In this document: positions 1 through 9,627 of the stretch, in pieces
How the letters are laid out: every line of letters starts with the position of its first letter
How positions within the stretch are numbered: the stretch's first letter is position 1
Source of the DNA: Prionace glauca
Taxonomy: Eukaryota > Chordata > Chondrichthyes > Carcharhiniformes > Carcharhinidae
Assembly (NCBI GenBank): GCA_037974335.1
Contig: CM075760.1
Coordinates: forward strand, 54,430,890 to 54,494,889
Length of the DNA: 64,000 bases
Direction: 5' to 3'
Program-made: the position numbers and the translations under genes
Notes under the pieces: generated by a model
Database searches by the model: none
Told to the model about the DNA's origin: nothing
The model's input: only the letters and a program-made list of their open reading frames with translations

Positions 1-81
1 AGGAGAACTTTAATGATCTCAATGTCCGTTCCAATTCATTAACTTCTCCATCAAAAGTAGATTTAATTTTATGTTTCTCTC

Positions 82-386
82 TCAAGATAAGGGGGGGGGG
101 GGCGGTTTAGAACGGAGTTGAGGAGGAAGTTCTTCACTCAAAGGGTGGTGAATCTCTGGAATTCTCTGCCCGTTGAAGTGGTGGAGGCTGCCTCGCTAAA
201 TATTTTTAAGACGCAGGTTGATGGGTTTTTGATAAGAGAGGGGATTAAGGGTTATGGGGAAAGGGCGGGAAGGTGGAACTGAGCCACGACAGATCAGCCA
301 TGACCTTATTGAATGCCGGGGCAGGCTTGAAGGGCTAGATGGCCTACTCCTGCTCCTATTTCTTACGTTCTTATGCTCTTATGTTC
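82..386 (+). mobile_element. CR1-type LINE family A, 3' fragment
   Basis: About 300 bp matching the 3' end of the long copy at 22400-25118. It holds the last codons of ORF2 (TQRVVNLWNSLPVEVVEAAS-type), the 3' untranslated region and the tail of TTCTTATG-like octamers. It begins in a run of 12 G. Confidence 0.9.
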
Positions 387-940
387 AACTGATTGTTTAA
401 TTATCAAGAAGGCGGGATTCCTTTTATTTTCAAAGGGCTGTCTTCGAGATTGGACAGTTTAACAAATATAAGGAGAAACATTGTTTTCTGTAAGAGTTTC
501 GTCTCATCTCCAAACCCAAATTGTACAGTGATAGACATCCACACAGTAAATTGAATCATTTTGTTCATGCCCTGCATTTAATTACAGAAATCGGTAAAAC
601 TGTTTTGATTAATTATGCTTTATTATTGTAATGTGACAGAGACTCTGAATTGTTGCAAAATAGACTGACGGTGTCTTTACTTACCAAAAATGTTATTTCA
701 GCATTTTTTTGATTTGTGTTCTTCTTGGGAGCGTGGTAATAAGAGCACCATATTTACAAAGGAATTTGTTTTGTTTTAAATTAAAAAATGATGAACTGCA
801 ATATAATCATCAGAAATAATGGAGACAATACAATGAACAGATTCAGCTAAACAAATATCCCGATACAGATAAAATGCCCATTTTAATATTAATCTATTGT
901 AAATCTCCGAGTCCATTCTGTTGGGGGTGTGGAAGGTGGG
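387..940. other. No feature seen upstream of the VH promoter
   Basis: AT-rich single-copy-looking DNA between a LINE tail and the VH promoter. No coding exon, RNA gene or octamer motif was recognised. Confidence 0.5.
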
Positions 941-948
941 ACGTGGAT

Positions 949-990
949 CCAGGCGCCGCCTCCAGCAGGGAATCAACAGGCGGCGCCTGG
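949..990. promoter_or_regulatory. GC-rich hairpin upstream of VH
   Basis: Two perfect 12-bp inverted arms (CCAGGCGCCGCC at 949-960 and its complement at 979-990) flank an 18-bp loop about 120 bp upstream of the VH leader. The block is far more GC-rich than its surroundings and sits just ahead of the TATA-like palindrome. It may be a protein-binding element of the VH promoter or a remnant of a mobile element. Confidence 0.5.
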
Positions 991-1010
991 AAAGCCGCCC
1001 CCTTCTGCCG

Positions 1011-1024
1011 GGTATTTAAATACC
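1011..1024 (+). promoter_or_regulatory. VH promoter TATA-like palindrome
   Basis: The sequence GGTATTTAAATACC is a perfect 14-bp palindrome with a TATA-like core, about 90 bp before the VH leader ATG. It is the best core promoter candidate for VH germline transcription. No ATGCAAAT octamer is visible in the 250 bp before the leader, although VH promoters usually carry one. Its role is inferred. Confidence 0.5.
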
Positions 1025-1111
1025 GCTCACTGAGACCGGAATCCAACAGTCCGGGAGCTGGTTTGTTCACTGAGTTCCTGACACAACCATTTCCCCCAAA
1101 TCAGCAGAAAG

Positions 1112-1157
1112 ATGAGGTCGGCCATTTCTCTCAGTCTGTTGCTGACTTTCTTATCCG
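1112..1157 (+). CDS. IgM VH leader exon (L1)
   Basis: This exon encodes the start of the signal peptide, MRSAISLSLLLTFLS, a short hydrophobic leader that directs the heavy chain into the ER. The ATG is the first in frame after the putative promoter. The exon ends in phase 1 before a GTGAGT donor. Its last base joins the first two bases of the V exon to make GAT (Asp), giving a ...LLTFLSDVQS leader end. The intron to the V exon is 138 bp, normal for VH genes. No signal-peptide program was run; the call rests on position, hydrophobicity and the splice match. Confidence 0.88.
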
Positions 1158-1295
1158 GTGAGTATTTTTTTTTATTATTATTGTCGAAATCTCCCACTGT
1201 TTCTTTCTTAATGTTAGCCTGTCTCTGGAATGTTCCAGAGTAAGCAATCATGTCACCAGTTTAATCCTCGGGTTCTTTGATCTATTTTTTTACAG

Positions 1296-1603
1296 ATGTC
1301 CAGTCGGCGGTTATATTGACTCAGCCAGAGGCAGAGACCGGACCTCCCGGAGGCTCCCTGAGACTGACCTGTAAAACCAGCGGGTTCAATCTTGGCAGCT
1401 ACTGGATGGGCTGGATCAGACAGGTTCCCGGGCAGGGGTTGGAGTGGTTGACCCTCTACTACGATTCATCTAGCACCATCTACTACGCCCCAGGGATTCA
1501 GAATCGATTTACTCCGTCCAAAGACCTTTCAAACAGCATCTTCGTTTTGGCCATGACGAACCTTAAAATCGAAGACACCGCCATCTATTACTGTGCAAGA
1601 GAG
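1296..1603 (+). CDS. IgM VH segment, unrearranged
   Basis: This is the variable exon of an Ig heavy chain. It begins after a TTTTTTACAG acceptor and reads [19 protein letters not shown], a framework 1 typical of shark VH. The conserved cysteine of LTCKTSG, the tryptophan of [15 protein letters not shown] and the cysteine of [11 protein letters not shown] are all present, so the Ig fold should form. CDR1 is around GFNLGSYW and CDR2 around YYDSSST. The open frame carries on past the end of V, but the segment must stop at the recombination signal whose heptamer begins at 1604. No stop or frameshift is seen, so it looks usable. A light-chain V is excluded by the WIRQ framework 2 and by the linked D, J and Cmu exons. 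Confidence 0.94.
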
Positions 1604-1642
1604 CACAGCGAGAGGAACCAGGGCTGGGCCCGGACAAGAACA
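1604..1642 (+). other. VH recombination signal, 23-bp spacer
   Basis: Heptamer CACAGCG (1604-1610), a spacer of exactly 23 bp, and nonamer ACAAGAACA (1634-1642). The first four heptamer bases, CACA, are canonical, and the nonamer differs from ACAAAAACC at two positions. It pairs under the 12/23 rule with the 12-bp signals on the 5' side of either D. Confidence 0.9.
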
Positions 1643-1979
1643 GCTCCAGAGGGAATTCAGCAACTTCCATTATAATTGGAAGGTAAATACCAGTATTAAA
1701 CATGATAAAACCGACAGTGATCAGAGCCAAACCTTAATCGTGTTTAAAAAAAAGTAACAGAGAAAGCATTTAACAGTAAAATTTAACAAACTCACAGATA
1801 TAACAGGGAGAGATTTTCACTTATTGCAGTTTCAGCAATTACAACACTGGATATATTACCCCTTTTAGTATTTCTGACAGATTGTGTTATATAAATAGCT
1901 GCCTACATTTTAAATTAGAGCAGAACTAATGGTCCATTAGAAGTGAATATTGAGCGGCAGGACTGAACAGAGTCACTCC

Positions 1980-2007
1980 AGTTTTTGTATGGGTGTGCGT
2001 TACTGTG
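1980..2007 (-). other. D1 5' recombination signal, 12-bp spacer
   Basis: On the + strand the order is nonamer AGTTTTTGT (1980-1988), 12-bp spacer, heptamer TACTGTG (2001-2007). The heptamer end next to the D reads CACAGTA on the - strand. It fits joining to the VH 23-bp signal. Confidence 0.9.
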
Positions 2008-2023
2008 AGATACATCAGTTTGT
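2008..2023 (+). other. D1 diversity segment (16 bp)
   Basis: A 16-bp coding block, AGATACATCAGTTTGT, lies exactly between two recombination signals. It starts 405 bp after the end of V. With a 12-bp signal on the 5' side and a 22-bp signal on the 3' side it can join V upstream and D2 downstream, so both D segments can be used in one CDR3. Confidence 0.92.
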
Positions 2024-2061
2024 CACAGTGCTGAGAAAAGCGACATCCTCATACAAAAACC
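2024..2061 (+). other. D1 3' recombination signal, 22-bp spacer
   Basis: Consensus heptamer CACAGTG (2024-2030), a 22-bp spacer and consensus nonamer ACAAAAACC (2053-2061). The spacer is one base short of 23. It can pair with the 12-bp signal in front of D2. Confidence 0.92.
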
Positions 2062-2372
2062 TCAAGAGAGGATTTCGCTTAATATGTGATCAGTACCACT
2101 GCCGAATGCCAAACAAAGTGAAAATTCAACAAAATAATAGGTAGAAGCAGCATTGCTTTATAACTTAAAATTGTTATAGAACTTCAGATTTATTTTATTT
2201 ATTTACATGGTGAATGCACACAGAAAGTTTTAAGGTTTCTAACCCCTTTTGTCAATATCATGACCAGTAAAAAAATAAATATCTCACTGGCTCACTTTTA
2301 AACGGCATGGAAACAGCTTTCGAAATTGCAGTAAAATCAAATCTCTGTATTTTACAGTAAACAGCCGGCCGC

Positions 2373-2400
2373 AGTATTTGTCATGCTGTGTCGCACTGTG
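2373..2400 (-). other. D2 5' recombination signal, 12-bp spacer
   Basis: Nonamer AGTATTTGT (2373-2381), 12-bp spacer and consensus heptamer CACTGTG (2394-2400) directly before D2. It can pair with the D1 3' signal or with the VH signal. Confidence 0.9.
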
Positions 2401-2412
2401 ATAACTGAATGG
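2401..2412 (+). other. D2 diversity segment (12 bp)
   Basis: A 12-bp block, ATAACTGAATGG, lies exactly between two 12-bp-spacer signals and begins 378 bp after the end of D1. Its 3' 12-bp signal fits the 23-bp signal of JH, so the allowed order is V-D1-D2-J, V-D1-J being barred on the D1 3' side by the 12/23 rule. Confidence 0.92.
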
Positions 2413-2440
2413 CACAGCAGTTACTGTCAATACAAAAACC
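2413..2440 (+). other. D2 3' recombination signal, 12-bp spacer
   Basis: Heptamer CACAGCA (2413-2419), 12-bp spacer and consensus nonamer ACAAAAACC (2432-2440). It fits joining to the 23-bp signal of JH. Confidence 0.92.
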
Positions 2441-2765
2441 CCTCAGCACTGATTGATTGAAGCTGGATCAGTGTCACTTTTAAATTCCTACTTTAATTAC
2501 AGTACAGTATTATTTATGTCCAACACTGGCCACATGACAAGAAAGAAAATGGAAAATCTTGATAATTACTCAATTAGCAGTTGGTGTTTTCACGAACATG
2601 TTCATGTGTTACTCTGTGCAATTTAAAACATTAGGGTCATTTATGAATGGCAAATGGTATCCAGAAATACAACTATAAGTTAATGAACATTAATTGATTT
2701 TGCTTTTCCTCTGCTTTGTGAATATTTCAAATAATGGTGATTTTCTGTCTGTTTTATGCAGGGAC

Positions 2766-2804
2766 GGTTATTTTATGACACAGCCCAAGGAATGTGACAC
2801 TGTG
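2766..2804 (-). other. JH recombination signal, 23-bp spacer
   Basis: Nonamer GGTTATTTT (2766-2774), a spacer of exactly 23 bp and consensus heptamer CACTGTG (2798-2804), abutting the JH coding end. Confidence 0.9.
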
Positions 2805-2852
2805 ACTGCTTCGGCTACTGGGGTCAAGGAACCATGGTGACGGTGACTACAG
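2805..2852 (+). CDS. IgM JH segment
   Basis: The frame reads CFGYWGQGTMVTVTT, the classic WGxG joining-segment motif that forms framework 4. It starts at the recombination heptamer and ends in phase 1 at a GTAAGA donor. The next exon inferred is CH1 at 17717, which restores an Ala codon across the junction. It is the only JH seen and lies 393 bp after D2. Splicing from here to CH1 crosses a 14.9 kb intron, most of whose length comes from repeats. Confidence 0.95.
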
Positions 2853-2939
2853 GTAAGAACCATCCACTTATTGAGTAACTGGTTTACATGCGCCTTTGTT
2901 TTATATTTCTGTCCCTACAAATCGTACATTTGTTTACAT

Positions 2940-5900
2940 ATATGTGGGATTGGTGGATTCTCGGTTGAGAATTTCTACAATGTTTCCTGTGATTCTGCTG
3001 CAAAGGGGTTTTAGAATTCCGCTATTTCTGGACAACAGGTGCTGCTGAGGGATTCAATCTCTAGTTGTTGTGATTTTGTGTTTATCTGTTCAGTTTATTG
3101 TGCGGTTGGATAACTTTAAAAGCCGAACGTCTGTAAAAAAATTCAGCGTTTCTGCAATATTTAATCTCGGTGACATCTAGTGGATGCGGGTTGTATCATC
3201 TACTGCACAAGTGTTTGAAATCTAACCCAATATTTAAAAAAAAGTTTAAAGTTGTCTATATTTATCCAGTGAAAATGTTCCACTCACTCACAATGCTGGT
3301 GATGCTGTGCAATATTTTCTGCTTATAGCAAACATTAATTACTTTGGTGATGGGCGAATTGGCTGGAATTTATATTAAACATTTCTGTCAATGTTATATT
3401 TGATTCTGTTGGAAGTGTTTTTAGAATTGTGCTGCTTCTGCCTGAAGCGGGGTTCTTTCTCTCAGTTTTGTGTTTTTTTTTCGGGTGAGGAGATTATGCA
3501 TCTGGGTGACTTTAAATACGTAAAATTTGTGATTTAATTTGGTGTTTCTGCATTGTTTGAACTCAGTGACACTGAGCTGTTACACACTTTGTGATTGAAT
3601 GCGAACAGTCTGCAGGTTCGCAACTGCTTGACGCAAATCTGCAAGCAGAAATCAGACAGGCTTTATTGTATTTTTACGTTTTAAATCTTAGGTGATGACG
3701 GTTTACACCATTTGTTCAGAACATAGTTTGTCACTGCATTCACAATTTGGGTTCCCTGCAATGTTTAACCTCGGAGGCATTTGATGGCTGAAACTTTTAC
3801 CATCCAAATGTTTAAATGTGTTTGAAATATGGCCCAAAATGAATAAGATGTGATAAAGTTGTTACACTAATTTGTTGGGCATATTCCACCTCTTCACAGT
3901 GTCATTGCTATTATTCCAGTTTTCTGTTTAGCTTAGTAATTGGTTAAGAGCTAGTTTGCAAGATTCGATATTGAGATTTATTTTTGCAATGTTACATTTG
4001 ATTCTGTTGAATGAATAATTTCCGTGAAATGGATTCATTCCCTCATTGGTGTGTTTTGTTGTGTTTCAGCTGAGTAGATTCTGTTGTTTGGTCCCTATGA
4101 ATGTTTAAAATTTGTGAAATGGTTTGACTTTGTGGCATTATTTCTGCGTTGTTTAAAATCGGTGTCATTGAGAGCTTAGATGTTTTCTGGTTGAATCCAA
4201 ACAATCTTTGAGTTTGAAAATCCTTGCAGGGAGAAAACAAACAGGCTTGGAAAAACAAAACTAAAAGGTATCACAGTTTTTTTTAATATAAATTTTAGCT
4301 AACGCTTACAAATTCAAGTAAATCATGACTTTTCAAGTTCATTCGGACACTCGGTCGTTGATGCAATCACTAACTTCTCATTAACAAGGTTAATAGTAAA
4401 ATTAATGTAAATTGCACAGTTATTAATCGGTAATATAACTCCACATTCACCTAAAATTAGTTTATATTAATAATTTAGCAATACTCCCCTTTAATAGCTC
4501 TGTTCTTTTCACACAATTAACATGACCAGAACATTTTCCAGACTGGAAATATTTTGTGACAATTCCAGAAGCTATTTCAATGACAATCACAATGCTGGTG
4601 CTGCTATGCAATATTTTCTGGTTATTGGAAACATTAATTTCTTTGGTGATGGGTGAATTGGCTGGAATTTATATTAAGCTTTTCTGTAAATGTTATATTT
4701 GATTCTGTTGAGAATGTTTGTAGAATTGTGCTGTTTCTGCATGAAGCGGGGTTCAGTCTCTCAGTGATGCGTTTTTTTTTCTGGTGAGGAGATTATATAT
4801 CTGGGTGATTTAAATGCGTAAAATTTGTGAATTATTTTGGTGTTTCTGCATTTTTTAAACTTAGTAACACTGAGCTGTTACACGCTTTGTGATTGAACAC
4901 CAACATTCTGCTGGTTTGCAACTGCTTGATACATGACTGCAGGGAGAAATCAGGCAAACTTTATTGCATTTGTATTTTTAAAATCACATTTGATAACAGT
5001 TTACGCCACTGGTCAGAACATGGTTTGTCACTGCATTCACAATTTGTTTAATCTCGATGGCATTTGATGGCTGGAACTTTTATCATCCAAATGTTTAAAT
5101 ATGTTTGAAATGTGACCCAATATAAATAAAATGTGATAAAGTTGTTATACTAATTTGTTGGATATATTCCACGTCCTCGCAATGCTATTGCTATTATTCC
5201 AGATTTTTGTTTAGTTTAATAATTGATTAAGCGCTGGTTTGCTCGATTCGATATTGAGTTTTCTTTTGCAATGTTACATTTGATTCTGTTGAATGAATAA
5301 CTGAGCAGTTTTTTCTGTGAAACGGATTCATTCCCCCATTGATCTCTTTTGTTGTATTTCTGTTGAGGAGATTCTGTGGTGCAGTCTGTGTGACTGTTTA
5401 AAATTTGTGAAATGGTTTGGCTTTGTGGCATTATTACTGCGTTGCTTAAATAGTGTTTTAACGGTGCCGTTGAGAGCTTAGATGTTTTCTGGTTGACCGC
5501 AAACAATCTTTAAGTTTGAAAATCCTTCTAGTGAGAAAACAAACAGGTTTGAAAAATAACTAAAAGATATCACAGCATTTTTATAAATTTTAACTAACGT
5601 TAACAAATTCAAGTTATCATGACTTACAACGCTCATTCGGACACTAAGTCTTTGCTGCAATCACAAACTTTTCATGAACCAGTTTTATCGTAAAAATATT
5701 ATACGTCAAACAATTTTTAATCAGTAATATAATTCCCGATTCACCTAAGATTACTTTATATTAACAATTTGGCAGCAATCCCCTTTAATAGTTCTGTTGT
5801 GTTTTTCACACAATTAGCATGAGAAGAAAATTTTCCAGACTGGAAATATTTTGTGACAATTCCAGAAGCTATTTCAATGATAACATGCTGTTTTCACAGC

Positions 5901-6200
5901 AGCGCTCAGTTGAAGAAGATACTTTGCATTAATCGCCATATCCCAGATTAAGTTCGCATTCACTGGAATGCGAGTTTTGCCGAATAAAACGTTGCTTTTT
6001 TGGCACTTTTTGTATCGGATTATTACATTTTTTTTCTATGCAGTTGCAGCCAGATTATTCCTTCCAAGTATTTTTTTTCTTTTAAATTAGATGTCGAGAT
6101 AATTAATTCCTAATCTCATCTCAAAATTTGTGAAATGGTTTGGTGTTTCTTAATTGTTTTTGCATTGTTTCAACTCAGTGATACTGAGCGGTTCTGGCTA
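2940..6200. repeat. Diverged tandem repeat array at the start of the J-C intron
   Basis: A unit of about 1.3 kb is present twice (about 3290-4586 and 4587-5882). Both start near ACAATGCTGGTG and end near AGCTATTTCAATGA. Within each unit there are two related sub-blocks marked by GATTCTGTTG (near 3400, 4003, 4700 and 5282), each followed by a GTGAAATGGTTTG- or AAATTTGTGA-type stretch. Partial relatives lie near 2995 and 6120. The copies differ by scattered changes and small indels, so the duplication is not recent. No coding sense is seen. Confidence 0.85.
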
Positions 6201-6239
6201 AACGAAATAAAAACTGCGTCTGAATATTCTTTTAGGGAT

Positions 6240-6425
6240 AAAGGAAAAAAGGTTTCGGAATATATATATATGTATATAATATATATATTGTGTATGTATA
6301 TAATATATATTACATATATTCCGAAACCTTTTTTCCTTTTTACATATATATGTATATACATATAATATATATATACTATATATGTATATAATATATATTA
6401 TGTATGTATATATTATATACAAGAG
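6240..6425. repeat. Inverted repeat with (TA)n core
   Basis: Perfect 26-bp arms at 6240-6265 and 6314-6339 flank a 48-bp TA-rich centre, followed by more (TA/GTATA) repeats to about 6425. The arms are AAAGGAAAAAAGGTTTCGG and its complement plus TA. The block can form a long hairpin or cruciform. Confidence 0.9.
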
Positions 6426-7299
6426 CATTTTATTCATGTTAACTGATGCTGACATATTAAAATAAATCATGAATTACATCTCTGTTAGGGACATTACACT
6501 ACCCTGAGTCTGTTGTATTTGATGTGCTCATTTTTCAGGAAAAAAATGCATTTTTGCCTAGTTTTGGGGTTTGAAACAGACAGGGAGAACTAGTTAAAAG
6601 GCAAAGGCAGTTTTAAAATGAACATCAGGTTAATTTAAATTCTTTACTTTTTTTGTTGTTGTAATTTGACCTTTGATCAATTAGAACCAAACAGTTTGTC
6701 TAAATTTGGCAGAGTGAACAGAATGTTCTGACAGTTGGAATTCGCTGACACTCAAGCAAAATTGTTCACATGATTGTTTTGGAGTTGTACTAAATTGCCA
6801 ACAAAAACTGGCTCGAGATTGACAAATAAATGCTTGAAATTCAAAAATATTAATTTATATAAAAATGTCATGATATTATAAAAGTAACATTATCTCTGCA
6901 CTTAATAATAACATCATTTCTCACATTACTGCTGGACTCAGGATAGAATTAGAGAAAGAATAAATGACAGACTCAATTCTTCTATTCTATCTGAACTTTA
7001 TGTTAAATTCTCATTAAATATAATCATGAAGAAAAGCTCTGGGCTTTTATTCTGTAACATGTTTTAATGTTACAGGGGATTTGAATCAATTATCCTCTTT
7101 GTGTTTGTACTGTTTAATTCAGATCTTTCTTAATTAAACAATGTGTTCAGTAATTAAGTTATATGGAGGCTCTAAATTACTAAATCTAGGAAGCAGTATT
7201 ATTGATTTCAAAGTGCCAGGCCGTTACAGTCTGTACAAACTCATGTATTTACAGGACGTTTCGAGCTTATAATGAGACAATGTAGTAAAAGTGAAATAT

Positions 7300-8248
7300 T
7301 GCGATTTGCTGATGACACCAAGATTGGGGGAAAGGCAAATTGTGGGGAGGGTGTGCATAGTCTGCAGAAGGATCTAGATAGGCTGGGCGAATGGGCCAGG
7401 AAATGGCAAATGGAATTTAATGTTGGCAAGTGTGAGGTGGTCCACTTTGGTAGGAGGAATGGTAGGAAGGACTATTACTTACGGGGCGAAAAACTGCAGC
7501 AGGCGACGGTGCAGAGGGACCTCGGAGTCCTTGTGCATAAGTCGCAAAAACCCAGCTTGCAGGTGCAGCAGGTGGTCAGGAAGGCGAATGGGATGCTGGC
7601 CTTCATAGCGAGGGGGATTGAATATAAAAGTAGTGAGGTCTTGCTACAGCTGTATAGGGCATTGGTGAGGCCGCAGCTGGAGTACTGTGTTCAGTTTTGG
7701 GCGCCGCACCTGCGCAAGGATATTTTGGCCCTGGAGGGAGTGCAGAGGAGGTTTACTAGGCTGATACCGGAGTTGAGGGGATTGAGCTATGAGGAGAGGC
7801 TGAATAAACTAGGCTTGTACTCGTTAGAGTTTAGAAGAATGAGGGGAGATCTCATTGAGACGTATAAGATGATGAATGGGATGGATAGGATAGAGGTGGA
7901 GAGACTCTTCCCGCTCAAAAAAGACAGTAGGTCTAGGGGGCACAGCCTCAAGATAAAGGGGGGGGGGGCGGTTTAGAACAGAGTTGAGGAGGAATTTCTT
8001 CACTCAAAGGGTGGTGAATCTCTGGAATTCTCTGCCCGTTGAAGTGGTGGAGGCTGCCTCGCTAAATATTTTTAAGAAACGGGTTGATGGGTTTTTGATA
8101 AGAGAGGGGATTAAGGGTTATGGGGAGAGGGCGGGAAGGTGGAGCTGAGTCACGACAGATCAGCCATGATCTTATTGAATGGCGGGACAGGCTCGAAGGG
8201 CCAGATGGCCTACTCCTGCTCCTATTTCTTATGTTCTTATGTTATTAT
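7300..8248 (+). mobile_element. CR1-type LINE family A, 5'-truncated copy
   Basis: This copy begins at the reverse transcriptase FADDTKIGG motif and runs to the octamer tail. ORF2 is open until a run of 11 G (the long copy has 7), where the frame shifts and the last about 60 codons are lost. Upstream RT and endonuclease regions are absent. It sits in sense orientation in the J-C intron. Confidence 0.9.
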
Positions 8249-9394
8249 TAGATGTAAATAAATGAATGACAGATGTCTGAATGTTTCCATGCAGTAATTT
8301 GTAATTATTGTTTATCATTGTCCAAGATTTCATTGTAACTTAATTCTTTAACAATGTTGGGGCAGAAGCACGTTTGAATGATTGAAGACTCAGTTTATTA
8401 CACAGTACAAATCAGCTGACAGGAGAACTAACTGGCAATTTACAGTAAATTAAAATATGATATTGGCGCTGATTAATTTAAAACACAATACCTTGAATAT
8501 TGCACTGCTGTGCAAAATGCAATCCGTGTTAGAGGGTATTTAATCGTATCAAAAATGAATTCAGAATCAAAACATTACTTTACTCAGCTATACTCACTTC
8601 AATAAAGTGTTTTGTCTTGATCATGTTGTTAATTACATTAATTAAGAAATTAGATCAAATCAGGCAGTGATTTTCAATGTAAATCTTTCTTGGTTTGTTT
8701 ACTTCTTATTGTGTCACTGCGTCTCTGTAGTGACACAGGACTGTTATTGTGTCACTGCACCTCTGTTCGTGATATCGAAATGTCCTGAATATGTTGTTTT
8801 TGATTGCTCATTTTCAATGAAATTACATTGTACATAGTTTTCGAGATGTGAGATAGATAAAGAATTAAAAATCGAGAAGAGTTCTGAAATGAATATCAGT
8901 TTAATTTAAAATAAGCTATTGATGTTTCTACTGTAAGTTGACCATTGATCAATTAGAATCCAACAGTTTGAATGAAACTGACAGATTGAACAGATCTTTC
9001 TGCTGGGCACTCGACTGTTGCACCGTTCGTGTCTGTTCTGTTTCTGTGCGCATGGTCACTTTGTTGGGATCAGGAAACTGTCTGGCTGGTTGTAAATTTT
9101 CTGATTTCTTCTCCTGCATTCCAGGGAATGAATTTTCATTTATTTCTTCAATACACTTGTACCTGTGAGAAATGTGATAGTTTGACTTGATAGTTGACTC
9201 GGCGTCTCAGAAATGAGATCCCTGAAATATATTGTGAGCATCAGAGAGAGCAGAAGCATCAGACTGTAGAGGGAGAATTGGGTGATTTTTAAGCAGATTT
9301 TACCGGCCTTGGGAATGTTCAATGAACAAATACAAAGTGAGATTTACTATATCGTGCTCCGTACTGCAGCAGCCCCTGACCTGTTTGGTTTGAC
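8249..9394. other. Intronic AT-rich DNA without a recognised feature
   Basis: No exon or repeat was recognised between the LINE at 7.3-8.2 kb and the octamer/E-box site near 9.4 kb. The stretch around 8880-8970 resembles 6580-6700 (both contain GAACATCAG- or GAATATCAG-type sequence followed by a GATCAATTAGAA-type block), so an old local duplication is possible. Confidence 0.4.
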
Positions 9395-9420
9395 AGCTGA
9401 AGGGCCAAATGTATTTGCAT
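9395..9420 (-). promoter_or_regulatory. Octamer motif with adjacent E-box in the J-C intron
   Basis: ATTTGCAT at 9413-9420 is a perfect inverted Oct-factor octamer, and CAGCTG, an E-box, lies about 20 bp before it. Octamer plus E-box sites mark the intronic heavy-chain enhancer of tetrapods, which also lies between J and Cmu. Enhancer function here is inference from motif and position only. Confidence 0.35.
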
Positions 9421-9627
9421 CTTATTTTTAATCCTCTAAAGGCATTTTAAAGTTGTTTGCTCGGCCAGAATTTTTAATCTCCCCTTGAGAAATTGTTGAT
9501 ATGAAATATCCTTGAATGACTGCAGTCCATATGCTGCAGACATCCACCGTGCTGTTAGGCAGGAAGTTCTAAGATTTTGACCCGGCGACGATTAAATAAC
9601 TGGAATATTGTTTCAAGTAGGAGTTCA

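Noticed and set aside
1604-1675. Extension of the VH frame past YYCAR
   Set aside because: The extra codons lie over the recombination signal; the V coding end is at the heptamer.
3170-3183. CTCF-like motif near GACATCTAGTGGA, also 29226-29244 and 58228-58240
   Set aside because: Each has one or two core mismatches; too weak to list as sites without binding data.
7420-7608. Short Arg/Cys/Trp-rich frames recurring in each LINE copy (also 9774, 24286, 16983)
   Set aside because: They are alternative-frame shadows of ORF2, repeated because the LINE copies are similar.
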